Origin: Rhodobacterales bacterium 32-67-9
Lineage (GTDB): Bacteria; Pseudomonadota; Alphaproteobacteria; Rhodobacterales; Rhodobacteraceae
Assembly: GCA_002280515.1 (NCBI GenBank)
Contig: NCEA01000044.1
Location: 1-44,376, forward strand
Reading direction: 5' to 3'
Length of the DNA stretch: 44,376 nucleotides
Program-made: the position numbers and the translations under genes
The notes under the pieces: model-generated
Database searches by the model: none
What the model saw: only the letters and a program-made list of their open reading frames with translations
What the model was told of the DNA's origin: nothing
Shown: positions 16,489 through 25,345 of the stretch, one piece after another
Position numbering within the stretch: position 1 is the first letter of the stretch
How the letters are laid out: each line of letters begins with the position of its first letter

Positions 16489-16890
16489 CTAGCGCTGCAG
16501 GCCCTTCAGATACTCCGCGAGCGCCACGAGGTTGACCGGCGTCGGCGTGACCACCCCGTCGCCGGTGTCGACCATCACCAGCGGGCCTTCCTGCAATGCG
16601 ATGCCAAGCTCCGGCATCACCGAGGCGCGGTCGCCGCGCCGGGTGTAGCCGTCGATCGTCGACATGACCTTCACCATCGGGAAGCTGCCGCCATTGCGGG
16701 CCGCGATCGTGGTGAGGTCCGCCGGCGCCTTGCCGAGCCCCGCCGCCGCCGGCCCGTCGCCGGTGCCGCCAACGCCGTGGCAGGATGCGCAGTAATCGGA
16801 GTAAAGCGCGCGGCCCGAGACCTGCCGTTCCGGCGCGCAGGCCACCAGCACGGCAGCCGCCGCGAGACTCGTTGCGAAAATCCGGATCAT
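16489..16890 (-). CDS. Cytochrome c lipoprotein
   Basis: A 133-residue exported c-type cytochrome. The N-terminus ends with a lipobox LVAC at residues 15-18, so Cys18 should be lipidated and the heme domain tethered to a membrane. The heme site CASCH is at 34-38, and the likely distal Met is in SVMPELG. It shares the sequence pattern ARNGG-FP-x-x-K-x-x-x-x-IDG with the upstream cytochrome, so the two are paralogues. GGAGGT lies 5 nt before the ATG. It is the second gene of the pair, 58 nt after the first. Probably a small electron carrier feeding a terminal oxidase or reductase; the partner is unknown. Confidence 0.9.
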   Translation of the reverse strand: MIRIFATSLAAAAVLVACAPERQVSGRALYSDYCASCHGVGGTGDGPAAAGLGKAPADLTTIAARNGGSFPMVKVMSTIDGYTRRGDRASVMPELGIALQEGPLVMVDTGDGVVTPTPVNLVALAEYLKGLQR

Positions 16891-16948
16891 CTCGACCTCC
16901 AGCCGGTTTTTGCCACTCTGCCCCGGCCGGGCCACGGCCGCAACCGGC

Positions 16949-17347
16949 TCACTCCGCCACCTGGATCGAGGCAAGGTAGTCGGTGACCGCCAGAACCCGC
17001 GCCGAGGTGATGACCGGGCTGCCGTCGGGCGCGTCGGCCGCCTTGGTGTCACCGGCGAAGAGCGCGCCGAAAAGCGGCATCGGGCCGCCGTGGCCGCGAA
17101 GGCCGGTGCGGCCGTCGATGATGTGGACGATCTTGAGCCAGGGAAACTCGCCGCCATTGCGCGCGGCGATGCGGGTCAGGTCGGGCACCGGCAGGCTGAT
17201 CAGGCTGCTCATCGGGCCGTCGCCTTTCGCCTCCGCCCCGTGACAGGCGGCGCAGCCGCCGTGATAGGTGTCCCGGCCGAGGACGAGATCGTCGGCGGCA
17301 GAGGCCGGGCCGGTGGCAAGCAGCATCAGAAGAACGGGTTTCAGCAT
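16949..17347 (-). CDS. Periplasmic cytochrome c
   Basis: A 132-residue class I c-type cytochrome with a cleavable signal peptide (about residues 1-17, MLKPVLLMLLATGPASA) and heme site CAACH at 32-36. The distal Met is probably in GGPMPLFG. It has no lipobox, unlike its paralogue downstream, so one form is soluble and the other tethered. GGAGGT lies just before the ATG. An FNR-type site upstream (17402-17415) suggests the pair is induced at low oxygen. An electron-shuttle role in microaerobic or anaerobic respiration is inferred. Confidence 0.92.
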   Translation of the reverse strand: MLKPVLLMLLATGPASAADDLVLGRDTYHGGCAACHGAEAKGDGPMSSLISLPVPDLTRIAARNGGEFPWLKIVHIIDGRTGLRGHGGPMPLFGALFAGDTKAADAPDGSPVITSARVLAVTDYLASIQVAE

Positions 17348-17372
17348 CGGGACCTCCGGTTCGCGTCACTGC

Positions 17373-17415
17373 ATCCTGCGCACCGATGCCGGGGCCGCGC
17401 CTTGATCCGGATCAG
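17373..17415 (-). promoter_or_regulatory. FNR/FnrL-type site upstream of the cytochrome pair
   Basis: TTGATCCGGATCAG (17402-17415) matches TTGAT-N4-ATCAA in 9 of 10 fixed bases. With the box centre at 17408.5, a class II transcript start would be near 17367; at the expected -10 place lies only CAGGAT (17378-17373, 3 of 6). The spacing agrees with activation of the minus-strand cytochrome genes, but the -10 is weak. Confidence 0.6.
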
Positions 17416-17601
17416 ATGGCGCCGCCAGGGGCAAGGGCTCTCTGCCAGAGCCGCCGGGCCACCACGGATAAAGAGCCGGCCGAGATCGCGCGGCGGCCCC
17501 TCGGGCGCTGTCAGGGCATCATCTCGAGCGCGGGCGCGCCGGGCTCGGGCTTCCCTGCCGCCCCCAGCCGCATCGAAGCCGCATCGGCGCGGCCTTTCGC
17601 T

Positions 17602-18279
17602 TCAGTGAAGCACCCCGTTGTCGAGGTGCACGACGCGGTCCATCCGCGCGGCCAGTTCGAGGTTGTGGGTCGCGATGAGCGCCGAAAGCCCGGTGTCGCG
17701 GACCAGCTCCATCAGCGCTGCGAAGACCTGATCGGCGGTCGCGGGATCGAGGTTTCCGGTCGGCTCGTCGGCGAGCAGCAACTTGGGGCCGTTGGCGAGC
17801 GCCCGGCAGAAGGCGACGCGCTGCTGTTCGCCTCCCGACAGTTCCGCCGGCCGGTGATCGGCGCGGGGCGCGATGCCGACGCGGGCCAGAAGCTCCCGCG
17901 CCCGCGCCTCGGCCCTGGATTTCGGCACGGCATTTGCGAGCTGCGGCAGCACGATGTTTTCCAGCGCCGAGAACTCCGGCAAGAGGTGATGGAACTGGTA
18001 GACGAACCCGACCTCGCCGCGCCGAACGTCAGTGCGGGCGCGGTCCGACAGGCCGGCCATCGCGCGCCCCGAAATCGTCACGGTGCCGGCATCGGCGGTA
18101 TCGAGAAGCCCGGCGATGTGGAGAAGCGTCGACTTGCCCGCGCCCGAAGGTGCCACCAGCGCCACGACCTCGCCGCGCCTGACCGACAGGTCGAGGCCGG
18201 ACAGCACCCGTACTTCGCCGGGCGTGCCCTTCAGGTAGGATTTCGCGATGCCCTTGAGGTCGAGCACGATGTCACTCAT
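17602..18279 (-). CDS. lolD: Lipoprotein-releasing ABC transporter ATP-binding protein
   Basis: A 225-residue ATPase of the Lol system, which extracts outer-membrane lipoproteins from the inner membrane. Walker A is APSGAGKST (43-51), the Q-loop lies in [16 protein letters not shown], the signature is [11 protein letters not shown], Walker B is [12 protein letters not shown], and the switch His is in [10 protein letters not shown]. The [19 protein letters not shown] and [11 protein letters not shown] stretches are typical of LolD rather than FtsE or MacB. The start overlaps the end of the permease gene by 8 nt, so they form an operon. Confidence 0.94.
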   Translation of the reverse strand: MSDIVLDLKGIAKSYLKGTPGEVRVLSGLDLSVRRGEVVALVAPSGAGKSTLLHIAGLLDTADAGTVTISGRAMAGLSDRARTDVRRGEVGFVYQFHHLLPEFSALENIVLPQLANAVPKSRAEARARELLARVGIAPRADHRPAELSGGEQQRVAFCRALANGPKLLLADEPTGNLDPATADQVFAALMELVRDTGLSALIATHNLELAARMDRVVHLDNGVLH

Positions 18280-19558
18280 AGCGCAGCGCCTCCACCGGGT
18301 TCATCCGCGCCGCACGGCGGGCGGGAAAGATGGTGACGACGAAGGAGAGGATGAGCGAGAGCCCGACCGCGCGGCCAACATCCCAAAGCCGCAACTCCGC
18401 CGGAAGTCGGTAGATGCCACGGATTGACGGATCCCAGGCGCCGCCGCCGCTAAGGTAGTTCACCGCCGACATGATGCCGTCGATGTTCCAGGCGACGAGG
18501 CAGCCGAGGATCACGCCGGCCACGGTACCGATCACCCCGGTGAAGGCACCGCAAAGGAAGAAGACCCGCAGGACCGAACCTTCGGTCAAGCCCATCGTGC
18601 GCAAGATACCGATATCGCGGCCCTTGTTCTTGACCAGCATCACCAGACCGCTCGTGATGTTCATCGCCGCGATCAGCACGAGGATCGCGAGGATGACAAA
18701 CATGACGTCGTCCTCGATGGCAAGCGCGTTCAGAAAAGCGCCTGACGCATCCCGCCAGGTCCAGAGAAGCGTGCCCTCGCCCGCCGCACTGAGAAGCGGC
18801 ACTGTGTAATCGTCGACCGCCTCGGGGTCGGCGACATAGACCTCGATCTCGTCGGCGCCCGCCTCGCGGTTGAAGAAGGCCTGCGCCTCCTCGTAGGGCA
18901 TGTAGATGCGGGTGCGGTCGATATCCCAGCGCCCGGCGGAAAAGATGTAGACCACCTCGTAGGCATTGACCCTCGGCGAGGTGCCGAAGGCTGTCTTGAC
19001 CCCGTTCGGTTGAAGAAGCTTTACCTTGTCGCCGATGCCGATGCCGAGATCGCGGGCGATGCCGGAGCCGACGGCGATGCCCTCCTCGAACCGGCCGATA
19101 TCGCCCAGCGCATCGTCGGAGCCGCCGACCCTCGGAATGGTCTTCAGGTCGGCGAGCGAAATGCCGTAGACTTCGGCGACGTTGGAGCGGTCGTTGGCGG
19201 TGGCCATCGCCTGACCCCGGATGATCGGCGCGGCGCGCGTCACGCCGGGAATTGCACGGATCTTGGCGGCGACACCCTCGGGGTTGACGATCGCACTTGT
19301 CGAGACACCATTCTCATCGACATAGGTCGCGCGGCTGACCGAGACATGGGCATTGGCGCCAAGGATCGTGTCGACGAACTCGGCCCGGAAGCCCGCGCGC
19401 ACCGCCATCGTCGCCACCAGCGCCATGACGCCGAGCGCGATGCCGATGAGACTGATCCAGGTCATCACGCTGACCCCGCCCTCGGCGCGACGGGCGCGCA
19501 GGTAGCGCCAGGCGATCATGAATTCGAACGGGGAAAACGGCGCGGTGCGGCTGGCCAT
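18272..19558 (-). CDS. lolC: Lipoprotein-releasing ABC transporter permease, LolC/LolE type
   Basis: A 428-residue inner-membrane permease with a first transmembrane helix at [22 protein letters not shown], a large periplasmic domain (about residues 55-270), and three helices in a C-terminal FtsX domain ([59 protein letters not shown]). The ending [17 protein letters not shown] is the family's C-terminal signature. Only one permease gene accompanies lolD, consistent with a homodimeric LolDF-type system as described for other bacteria; this is an inference. It is expected to serve BamD and other lipoproteins such as the one encoded at 23242-24081. Confidence 0.93.
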   Translation of the reverse strand: MASRTAPFSPFEFMIAWRYLRARRAEGGVSVMTWISLIGIALGVMALVATMAVRAGFRAEFVDTILGANAHVSVSRATYVDENGVSTSAIVNPEGVAAKIRAIPGVTRAAPIIRGQAMATANDRSNVAEVYGISLADLKTIPRVGGSDDALGDIGRFEEGIAVGSGIARDLGIGIGDKVKLLQPNGVKTAFGTSPRVNAYEVVYIFSAGRWDIDRTRIYMPYEEAQAFFNREAGADEIEVYVADPEAVDDYTVPLLSAAGEGTLLWTWRDASGAFLNALAIEDDVMFVILAILVLIAAMNITSGLVMLVKNKGRDIGILRTMGLTEGSVLRVFFLCGAFTGVIGTVAGVILGCLVAWNIDGIMSAVNYLSGGGAWDPSIRGIYRLPAELRLWDVGRAVGLSLILSFVVTIFPARRAARMNPVEALRYE

Positions 19559-19627
19559 GCTGGCTCCGGTCGGAAGGGCGCACGCACGGTGGCGGCGCGG
19601 CGGCGAAAGGTCAAGGGCGGCAGACCC

Positions 19628-20119
19628 TCAGCGCGGGGCGCGGCGCCGGAACGGCGTGGCGATCAGGGTAAGAAGCCCCATCACCGCCGCCCAGCCACCG
19701 AGAAAACCGATCCCGGAGGTGGTCAGCCCGGTCAGCGTCACCGGCACCGCCGGCTTGAATTCGGCGAGCGTCGCCTTGAAGAGATCGGTGTCGGCGAAGC
19801 GTTGCGGCATGAAGACCCGCTCCACCGGCCCGGCCGCGCGCAGGAGTGTGAGGTCGGCGGAGAGCCGGTCGAAGCGCGTGAAGGCATTGCGCATGTCGTC
19901 CTGCCGGAAGCCGAGAAACTCGGTCCCGGTCATCGAGTCGAGCGCCTTTTCGCGGTCCATCCCGGCCTTCGCCGCCGAGGCGTCGAAATCGGCGGTGACG
20001 GCGGCCAGCGCATCGACCTGCCCGCCGAGACGCTGGAGGTATTGCTGCGAGAATTCGGGGAACTGCGACAGCGTCCCCGCCCCGGCCAATCCCCCGACGA
20101 AGGCGAGCAGCCTCAGCAT
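19628..20119 (-). CDS. DUF2937 family membrane protein
   Basis: A 163-residue protein of unknown function. It begins with a hydrophobic segment LLAFVGGLAGAGTLSQFPEF, typical of DUF2937, followed by a helical, coiled-coil-like region (YLQRLGGQVDALAAVTADFDASA, residues about 28-110). A C-terminal membrane helix IGFLGGWAAVMGLLTLIATPF ends in basic FRRRAPR. The start codon shares one base with the proS stop (TGATG), so it is translationally coupled to the broken proS and lies between proS and lolC. Confidence 0.82.
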   Translation of the reverse strand: MLRLLAFVGGLAGAGTLSQFPEFSQQYLQRLGGQVDALAAVTADFDASAAKAGMDREKALDSMTGTEFLGFRQDDMRNAFTRFDRLSADLTLLRAAGPVERVFMPQRFADTDLFKATLAEFKPAVPVTLTGLTTSGIGFLGGWAAVMGLLTLIATPFRRRAPR

Positions 20120-21344
20120 CAGCGGCCCTCTGAGATCTGGGCGTAGATCTGGGCCACGCGGTCGATCGCGGCCTCGGGCGACATCTCCTCGCTTGTCCCG
20201 CTGCGGCGCGAGGTCAGCTCGACCTTGCCGGCGGCAAGGCCGCGCGGGCCGACGGTGATCCGCCACGGCAGGCCGATGAGGTCCATCGTGGCGAACTTGG
20301 CGCCGGCGCGTTCGTCGCGGTCGTCGTAAAGCGGCTCGAGCCCCTTGGCGCGCAGCCCGGCATAGAGCGCGGCGCAGGCGGCGTCGGTGCCGGCATCGCC
20401 CTGCTTGAGGTTGACGATCCCGACCGGGAAGGGGGTCACGCCCTCGGGCCAGATGATGCCCTTCTCGTCATGGCTCGCCTCGATGATCGCGCCGAGCAGG
20501 CGGGAAACACCGATCCCGTGCGAGCCCATGTGGACCGGCACCCGGGTGCCTTCGGGGGCGACCACGGTCGCGCCCATCGGTTCGGAATACTTGGTGCCGA
20601 AGTAGAAGATCTGCCCGACCTCGATGCCGCGCCCGACCTTGCGGTGCGCCTCCGGCACCCCGGCGAAGACCGCCTCGTCATGGGTCTCGTCGGTGCGGGC
20701 GTAAAGCGTGGTGAACTCGGCGCAGACCTTCGCGACCTGGTCCTTGTCGTCATAGTCGATGATGCGGGCGCCGAGCTTCAGCGCGGTGACGCGGTCGTCG
20801 TAGAAGACCTCGCTCTCGCCGGTTTGCGCCAGGACGAGGAATTCGTGGGTGTTGTCGCCGCCGATCGGCCCCGAGGCCGCGCGCATCGGGATCGCGGTCA
20901 GGCCCATCCGCTCGTAGGTCCTGAGGTAGCTGACCATGTGGCGGTTGTAGGCGTGAAGCGCGTCTTCCTTCGACACGTCGAAATTGTAGCCGTCCTTCAT
21001 CAGGAATTCGCGGCCGCGCATGACGCCGAAGCGCGGGCGGATCTCGTCGCGGAACTTCCACTGGACGTGGTAGAGTGTCAGTGGCAGGTCCTTGTAGCTG
21101 CTGACATGGCTGCGGAAGATGTCGGTGATCATCTCCTCGTTCGTCGGCCCGTGGCGCGGATCTGTTCCTGGTGCACGATCTCCTCGATCCGGCGCAGGAC
21201 CCGGAAGCCGAGCGGCAGCCAGGAATAGATGCCGGCGGCCTGCTGCTTGATCATGCCGGCGCGCAGCATGTAGCGGTGGCTGACGATCTGCGCCTCGGAG
21301 GGGTTTTCCTTTAGGACGGGCAGGAAATAGCGGGAAAGGCGCAT
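20119..21344 (-). pseudogene. proS: Prolyl-tRNA synthetase, interrupted by an internal deletion and frameshift
   Basis: Normally charges tRNA-Pro in the cytoplasm. The first 60 or so codons ([19 protein letters not shown] to HQEQIRA) are intact. At about 21150 the sequence jumps from QIRA straight into [12 protein letters not shown] of the normal protein in another frame, and the first frame stops soon after. The family has about 42 residues here, including the class II motif 1 region (GHIPMLMPTLQP), so about 124 nt are missing. Everything downstream (motif 2 in [17 protein letters not shown], motif 3 in [12 protein letters not shown], the anticodon domain) is undamaged to the stop. ATG 21344 is the family start. 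Either an assembly defect or a real loss with proS elsewhere. Confidence 0.88.
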
Positions 21345-21478
21345 CGGGGTCACGGTCCTTGGACTTCGGGTTGCCCCGGCTTATGCGAAAGACCGGCGTC
21401 AGGCAAGCGGGCGTCGGGCGGGAGGGCGGGCGTCGCGTGATCCGACGGCGGCCCGTTCCGGGCCGTTCCTTTTGTCGC

Positions 21479-21532
21479 GCCGCCTTGTGGCGGCCCGGTT
21501 GCCTCCGGCGGGGATATTTCGGGCAAGATGAA
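21479..21532 (+). repeat. Dispersed repeat, copy 3
   Basis: GC stem GCCGCC-ttgt-GGCGGC (21479-21494), then GGTT, the 19-bp core GCCTCCGGCGGGGATATTT (21501-21519), and after 4 nt CAAGATGAA. This is the same layout as copy 1 near 6941-6999. It lies 24 nt beyond the recN stop, on the opposite strand to recN and proS. Confidence 0.7.
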
Positions 21533-21555
21533 CCGGCACCGGGCTGGCGTGGCGG

Positions 21556-23199
21556 TCAGCCGGCAAGGAGCGCGCGGGCAGCGTCGCGGGCGGCGTCGGT
21601 GACGTTCTCGCCCGAGAGCATGCGCGCAAGCTCGCCGATCCGTTCCTCGGGCGCGAGAGCCGTGACGGTCGAGGTCGTGGCGCCCTTTGCCACCCGCTTT
21701 TCCACCCGCCAGTGATGGGCGCCGCGCGCCGCGACCTGGGGGGAATGGGTGACGACGAGGATCTGCGCGCCTTCGGCCAGCCGTTCGAGCCGGCGGCCGA
21801 CGGCGTCCGCCGTGGCGCCGCCGACGCCGCGGTCGATCTCGTCGAATATCATCGTCAGCGTCTCGCCCCCCCTTGCGAGGCAGACCTTGAGCGCGAGGAG
21901 GAAGCGCGAGAGCTCGCCCCCCGAGGCGATGCGGTTCAAGGGGCCGGAGGGCGCGCCGGGATTGGTGGCCACGGTGAAGGCGACCTGGTCGCGGCCTTCG
22001 GGGCCGGGGTCGCCGGGCTCGATCTCCGTCGCAAAATGGGCGCGCTCCATCTTGAGGGGCGCGAGCTCCCCGGCGATGGCCTTGTCGAGCCGCTCTGCCG
22101 CCTTGCGCCGCAGGTCGGTCAGCGCCGACGCTGCCGTGTCATAGGCGGCATCGGACGCGGCAACCCGGTCGCGCAGGCCGCGGATATTCGCCGCGCCACC
22201 ATCGAGCGCCCCGAGACGCGCGCGAAGGTCCGCCGCGAAGCCGCCGAGGTCGTCGGCGAGGACCCCGTGCTTGCGCGCCAACGCCCGGATCGCGAAAAGA
22301 CGTTCCTCGACCCGCTCCATCTCCTGCGGGTCGAAACTCAGCCGGTCGAGCGCGGTCTCGACCCCCTGCGCCGCCTCGCCAAGCTCGGTCAGCGCCCGGC
22401 CGAGCGCCGCGACGGGTTCGTCGATCAGCCCCTCGGCCCTGTCGGCGGCGCCTTCGAGCCAGCGCACCGCGTCGCCCATCAGCCCCTCGGCGCCGTCCGG
22501 CCCGAGCGCCTGCAAAGCCTTCGCCACGTCCTCGCGGATGCGGGCGGCGCCCTGCATCATCCGCCGCGTCGCGTCAAGCTCCGCCTCCTCGCCCGGCTCG
22601 GGGTCGAGCGTGTCGAGTTCCGCCACGGCATGGCGGAGGTAGTCCTCCTCGGCCCGCATCGCCGCCAGCTCCGCCTCGGCACCGGCGAGCGCCTTCGCGG
22701 CGGCGGCACGGTCCGTCCAGGCGCGGCGCACCGGGGCAAGGTCTGCGCCGGCGAAGGCGTCGAGCAATTGCCGGTGGCCGCGCGGATTGAGCAGGCCCCG
22801 GTCGTCCTGCTGGCCATGCAGTTCGACGAGCGTGTCGGAGAGCGCGCGCAAGACCTCGCCGCTGGCGCGGCGGTCGTTGACGAAGGCGGTCTTGCGGCCA
22901 TCGGCGGCGTTGACGCGGCGCAGGATCAACTCGTCGGCATCCGGCAGGCCAGCCTCCGCCAGCACGGCACGGGCGGCGTGACCTTCAGGCAGGTCGAAGA
23001 CCGCCATGACTTCGCCCTGCGCCGCCCCCGCCCGCACCAGTTCCGCCCGACCACGCCAGCCGAGGACGAAGCCGAGGCAGTCGAGAAGGATCGACTTGCC
23101 GGCGCCGGTTTCCCCGGTCAGCACATTGAGGCCGGGCCGGAAGTCGAGGTCCAGCCGGTCGATGATCAGCATGTCGCGTATTTCAAGCGAGCGCAGCAT
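21556..23199 (-). CDS. recN: DNA repair protein RecN
   Basis: An SMC-like ATPase acting early in double-strand break repair. The 547-residue protein is full length. The N-terminal head contains Walker A GETGAGKS at 29-36, a central coiled-coil region covers residues about 150-370 with many Ala/Glu/Arg heptads, and the C-terminal head has the signature IASGGELSRFLLALK and Walker B TLTMIFDEIDRGVGGATADAVG. The closing segment ILVVTHSPQVAARGAHHWRVEK is typical of RecN. It is separated by 42 nt from the bamD stop and may be in the same transcript. No SOS box was recognised upstream. Confidence 0.95.
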   Translation of the reverse strand: MLRSLEIRDMLIIDRLDLDFRPGLNVLTGETGAGKSILLDCLGFVLGWRGRAELVRAGAAQGEVMAVFDLPEGHAARAVLAEAGLPDADELILRRVNAADGRKTAFVNDRRASGEVLRALSDTLVELHGQQDDRGLLNPRGHRQLLDAFAGADLAPVRRAWTDRAAAAKALAGAEAELAAMRAEEDYLRHAVAELDTLDPEPGEEAELDATRRMMQGAARIREDVAKALQALGPDGAEGLMGDAVRWLEGAADRAEGLIDEPVAALGRALTELGEAAQGVETALDRLSFDPQEMERVEERLFAIRALARKHGVLADDLGGFAADLRARLGALDGGAANIRGLRDRVAASDAAYDTAASALTDLRRKAAERLDKAIAGELAPLKMERAHFATEIEPGDPGPEGRDQVAFTVATNPGAPSGPLNRIASGGELSRFLLALKVCLARGGETLTMIFDEIDRGVGGATADAVGRRLERLAEGAQILVVTHSPQVAARGAHHWRVEKRVAKGATTSTVTALAPEERIGELARMLSGENVTDAARDAARALLAG

Positions 23200-23241
23200 G
23201 TCCGCCCCGTAGGGTGCGTGCTTGCACGCACCATCCGTCCG

Positions 23242-24081
23242 TCACAGCCATTCGCCCCGGATCACCTGCCGGTAGACCTTGGCGAGCCAGCTGTCGCCCT
23301 TCGCCTCTGGCTTGAGGCCCTTGCTGGTCAGAAGACCGTAGCTGTCCTGATACCACACGGTCGACTGGAAGTTGTAGCCGAGGATCGCGCCCGCCGTCTG
23401 CGCCTCGTCGGTGAGGCCGAGCGAGAGGTAGCTTTCGACAAGCCGGTGCAGCGCCTCGGGCACATGGGTCGTGGTCTGGAAATTCTCCACCACCACGCGG
23501 AAGCGGTTGATCGCGGCGCTGTAGTGCCCGCGCTTGAGGTAGTAGCGGCCGATCTCCATCTCCTTCGCCGCGAGATGGTCGAAGGCGAGGTCGAACTTCA
23601 GGATCGCCGAACGGGCATATTCGCTGTCGGGATATTCCTCGATCACCGCGCGCAAGGCCTGCAACGCCTGGAAGGTCAGGCCCTGGTCGCGGCCGACCTC
23701 GTCGATCTGGTCGTAATAGGAAAGCGCCAGCAGGTACTTGGCATAGGCCGCGTCTTCCTCGGCCGGATAGGTGTCGATATAGCGCTGCGCGGTGGCGCGG
23801 CTGTTCTCATAGTCGCGGTCCTTGTGATAGGCGAAGGCCTGCATGATCAGCGCACGTTTGGCCCATTCGGAATAGGGGTAAAGCCGCTCCACCTCGGAGA
23901 AATACTTGACTGCGTCCTCGCCCTTGCGGCTCGTCTCCAACTGGAACTCGCCAAGCTTGTAGATCGATTCCGCGTCGAGCGTTTCAAGCGCGGGTTCGCC
24001 GCCGCCGCCGCCACAGGCCGCAAGCAGGGCGACAAGCGCGAGGCTGCCGACAAGATGCGCCGCTTTTCCGCCCCGACCCAT
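23242..24081 (-). CDS. bamD: Outer membrane assembly lipoprotein BamD
   Basis: A 279-residue lipoprotein of the BAM complex that inserts beta-barrel proteins in the outer membrane. The signal ends with a lipobox LLAAC at about residues 18-22, followed by a poly-Gly stretch. Five tetratricopeptide-like repeats follow, starting with ESIYKLGEFQLETSRKGEDAVKYFSEVERLYPYSEWA, with AQRYIDTYPAEEDAAYAKYLLALSYYDQI typical of BamD/ComL. The ATG at 24081 is chosen because the signal peptide begins there; an upstream in-frame extension has no signal character. It lies between lpxC and recN, the usual alphaproteobacterial arrangement. Confidence 0.95.
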   Translation of the reverse strand: MGRGGKAAHLVGSLALVALLAACGGGGGEPALETLDAESIYKLGEFQLETSRKGEDAVKYFSEVERLYPYSEWAKRALIMQAFAYHKDRDYENSRATAQRYIDTYPAEEDAAYAKYLLALSYYDQIDEVGRDQGLTFQALQALRAVIEEYPDSEYARSAILKFDLAFDHLAAKEMEIGRYYLKRGHYSAAINRFRVVVENFQTTTHVPEALHRLVESYLSLGLTDEAQTAGAILGYNFQSTVWYQDSYGLLTSKGLKPEAKGDSWLAKVYRQVIRGEWL

Positions 24082-24204
24082 TGCCCGCCTACCCCGTTCC
24101 TGCTTCACGTTTTTCCGCTGCCGGGGGCCTCCAGGGCCGCCGGTTCGCCTCGTCCTAGCACAGAAAAATCCGGGGCGCAAAACGCCTTTCGCACCGCCCG
24201 GCGA

Positions 24205-25128
24205 TCAGGCGACGGCGGGTATATCGGAGCGGTTGATCCCGGTCCCGGGGAGCCGCCGGCGGCGCGCGTCGTCGCATTCGACAATGCGGTAGGCAGCGGG
24301 ATTGGCAAAGAGCGCGCGCAGGAGCCGGTTGGTCATCGCGTGACCCGCCCGGTTGCCGGTATAGCGGCCGAGGATCGGCGCGCCGGCCAGCGCGAGGTCG
24401 CCCAGAGCATCGAGCATCTTGTGGCGCACCGGTTCGTCGGCGCGGCGCAGGCCACCGGGGCTCAGCACCTTGTCGCCGTCGAAGACGACCGCGTTCTCGC
24501 CCGGATTGCCGCCGAGCGCGAGGCCATTGGCCCGCATCGCCTCCACATCCGCCTGACGGCAGAAGGTGCGGCAGTCCGATAGTTCGCGCAGGAAGGCGCC
24601 GTTCGCCATGCTGAGGCGTTTGTGCTGGTGGCCGATCGCGGCATCGACGAAGTCGATCTCGAAGTCGATCTCCAGCGTGTCGGCCGGTTCCAGCCGCACG
24701 ACAGCCGCGCCGTCGCGGATCTCGACCGTCTCGAGGATCTCGAAGCAGCGGAGCGGCGCGTCAAGTTCGCGCACGCCGCGCGCGAGGAAGGCCGCGGCAA
24801 AGGGCGCGGCGGAGCCATCGAGGATCGGCACTTCCGGTCCGTCGATCTCGATCAGCGCGTTGTGGATGCCGCAACCGGCAAGTGCTGCCATCACATGCTC
24901 GATGGTCGAAACGCTGGTGCCGGCGGCGTTGGAAATCTCGGTGCAGAGCTTCGCGTTCGAGACCGACGACCAGTGCGCCTGCACCATCGCATCGCGGCCA
25001 ATCACGTCGGTGCGGCGGAACCAGATGCCGTATTCGGCCGACGCCGGGTGCACGGACATCCGCGCGCGAAGGCCGGAATGCAGCCCCCTGCCCGTGAATG
25101 TCACTGCCGATCTGAGTGTCGTCTGCAC
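24205..25128 (-). CDS. lpxC: UDP-3-O-acyl-N-acetylglucosamine deacetylase
   Basis: The committed, zinc-dependent step of lipid A synthesis. The 307-residue protein is full length. Zinc ligands are His78 (TIEHVMAAL), His236 and Asp240 (HKMLDALGD); the general base is Glu77 and the catalytic His is 263 (GHAMTNRLL). It begins MQTTLRSAVTFTGRGLHSG, the family N-terminus. It lies downstream of ftsZ behind a rho-independent terminator and a 217-bp gap, so it has its own promoter there; a small hairpin sits 19 nt before the start. This location after ftsZ is standard. Confidence 0.97.
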   Translation of the reverse strand: MQTTLRSAVTFTGRGLHSGLRARMSVHPASAEYGIWFRRTDVIGRDAMVQAHWSSVSNAKLCTEISNAAGTSVSTIEHVMAALAGCGIHNALIEIDGPEVPILDGSAAPFAAAFLARGVRELDAPLRCFEILETVEIRDGAAVVRLEPADTLEIDFEIDFVDAAIGHQHKRLSMANGAFLRELSDCRTFCRQADVEAMRANGLALGGNPGENAVVFDGDKVLSPGGLRRADEPVRHKMLDALGDLALAGAPILGRYTGNRAGHAMTNRLLRALFANPAAYRIVECDDARRRRLPGTGINRSDIPAVA

Positions 25129-25146
25129 GTCTCAACCTCGAGTTAA

Positions 25147-25163
25147 CGAAGGTTACGCCTTCG
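25147..25163. repeat. Hairpin in the lpxC leader
   Basis: CGAAGG-ttacg-CCTTCG has a 6-bp perfect stem and 5-nt loop, 19-35 nt upstream of the lpxC ATG. Because lpxC is dosage-sensitive, a translational control hairpin or an operator is possible, but nothing else supports it. Confidence 0.3.
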
Positions 25164-25289
25164 GTAGCGTTGAGGTAATGGGCGGGCGGGGGAAGCTCAA
25201 CTCACTCTTTGCGACGGAATGTAACATTCAACGCAAAGTTAAGCGAAGCTCTGCCAACAACACAAAGTCCGCAATGCAAACCATTGTGA

Positions 25290-25323
25290 CACAAAAGAAA
25301 AGGACCGGATTTCTCCGGCCCTT
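25290..25323 (-). terminator. ftsZ: Rho-independent terminator of ftsZ
   Basis: On the minus strand AAGGGCCGGA-GAAA-TCCGGTCCTT (25323-25300) forms a 10-bp stem with one G-U pair and a GNRA-type GAAA tetraloop, followed by TTCTTTTGTGT. It starts 22 nt past the ftsZ stop. This is the clearest intrinsic terminator in the window. Confidence 0.85.
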
Positions 25324-25345
25324 CAAGGTAAATCGTGACCGTGCG

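Noticed and set aside
21712-24582. A 956-codon plus-strand frame opposite recN, bamD and lpxC
   Set aside because: It is a shadow of three well-supported minus-strand genes and its product has the Arg/Gly/His bias expected of an antisense frame in GC-rich DNA.
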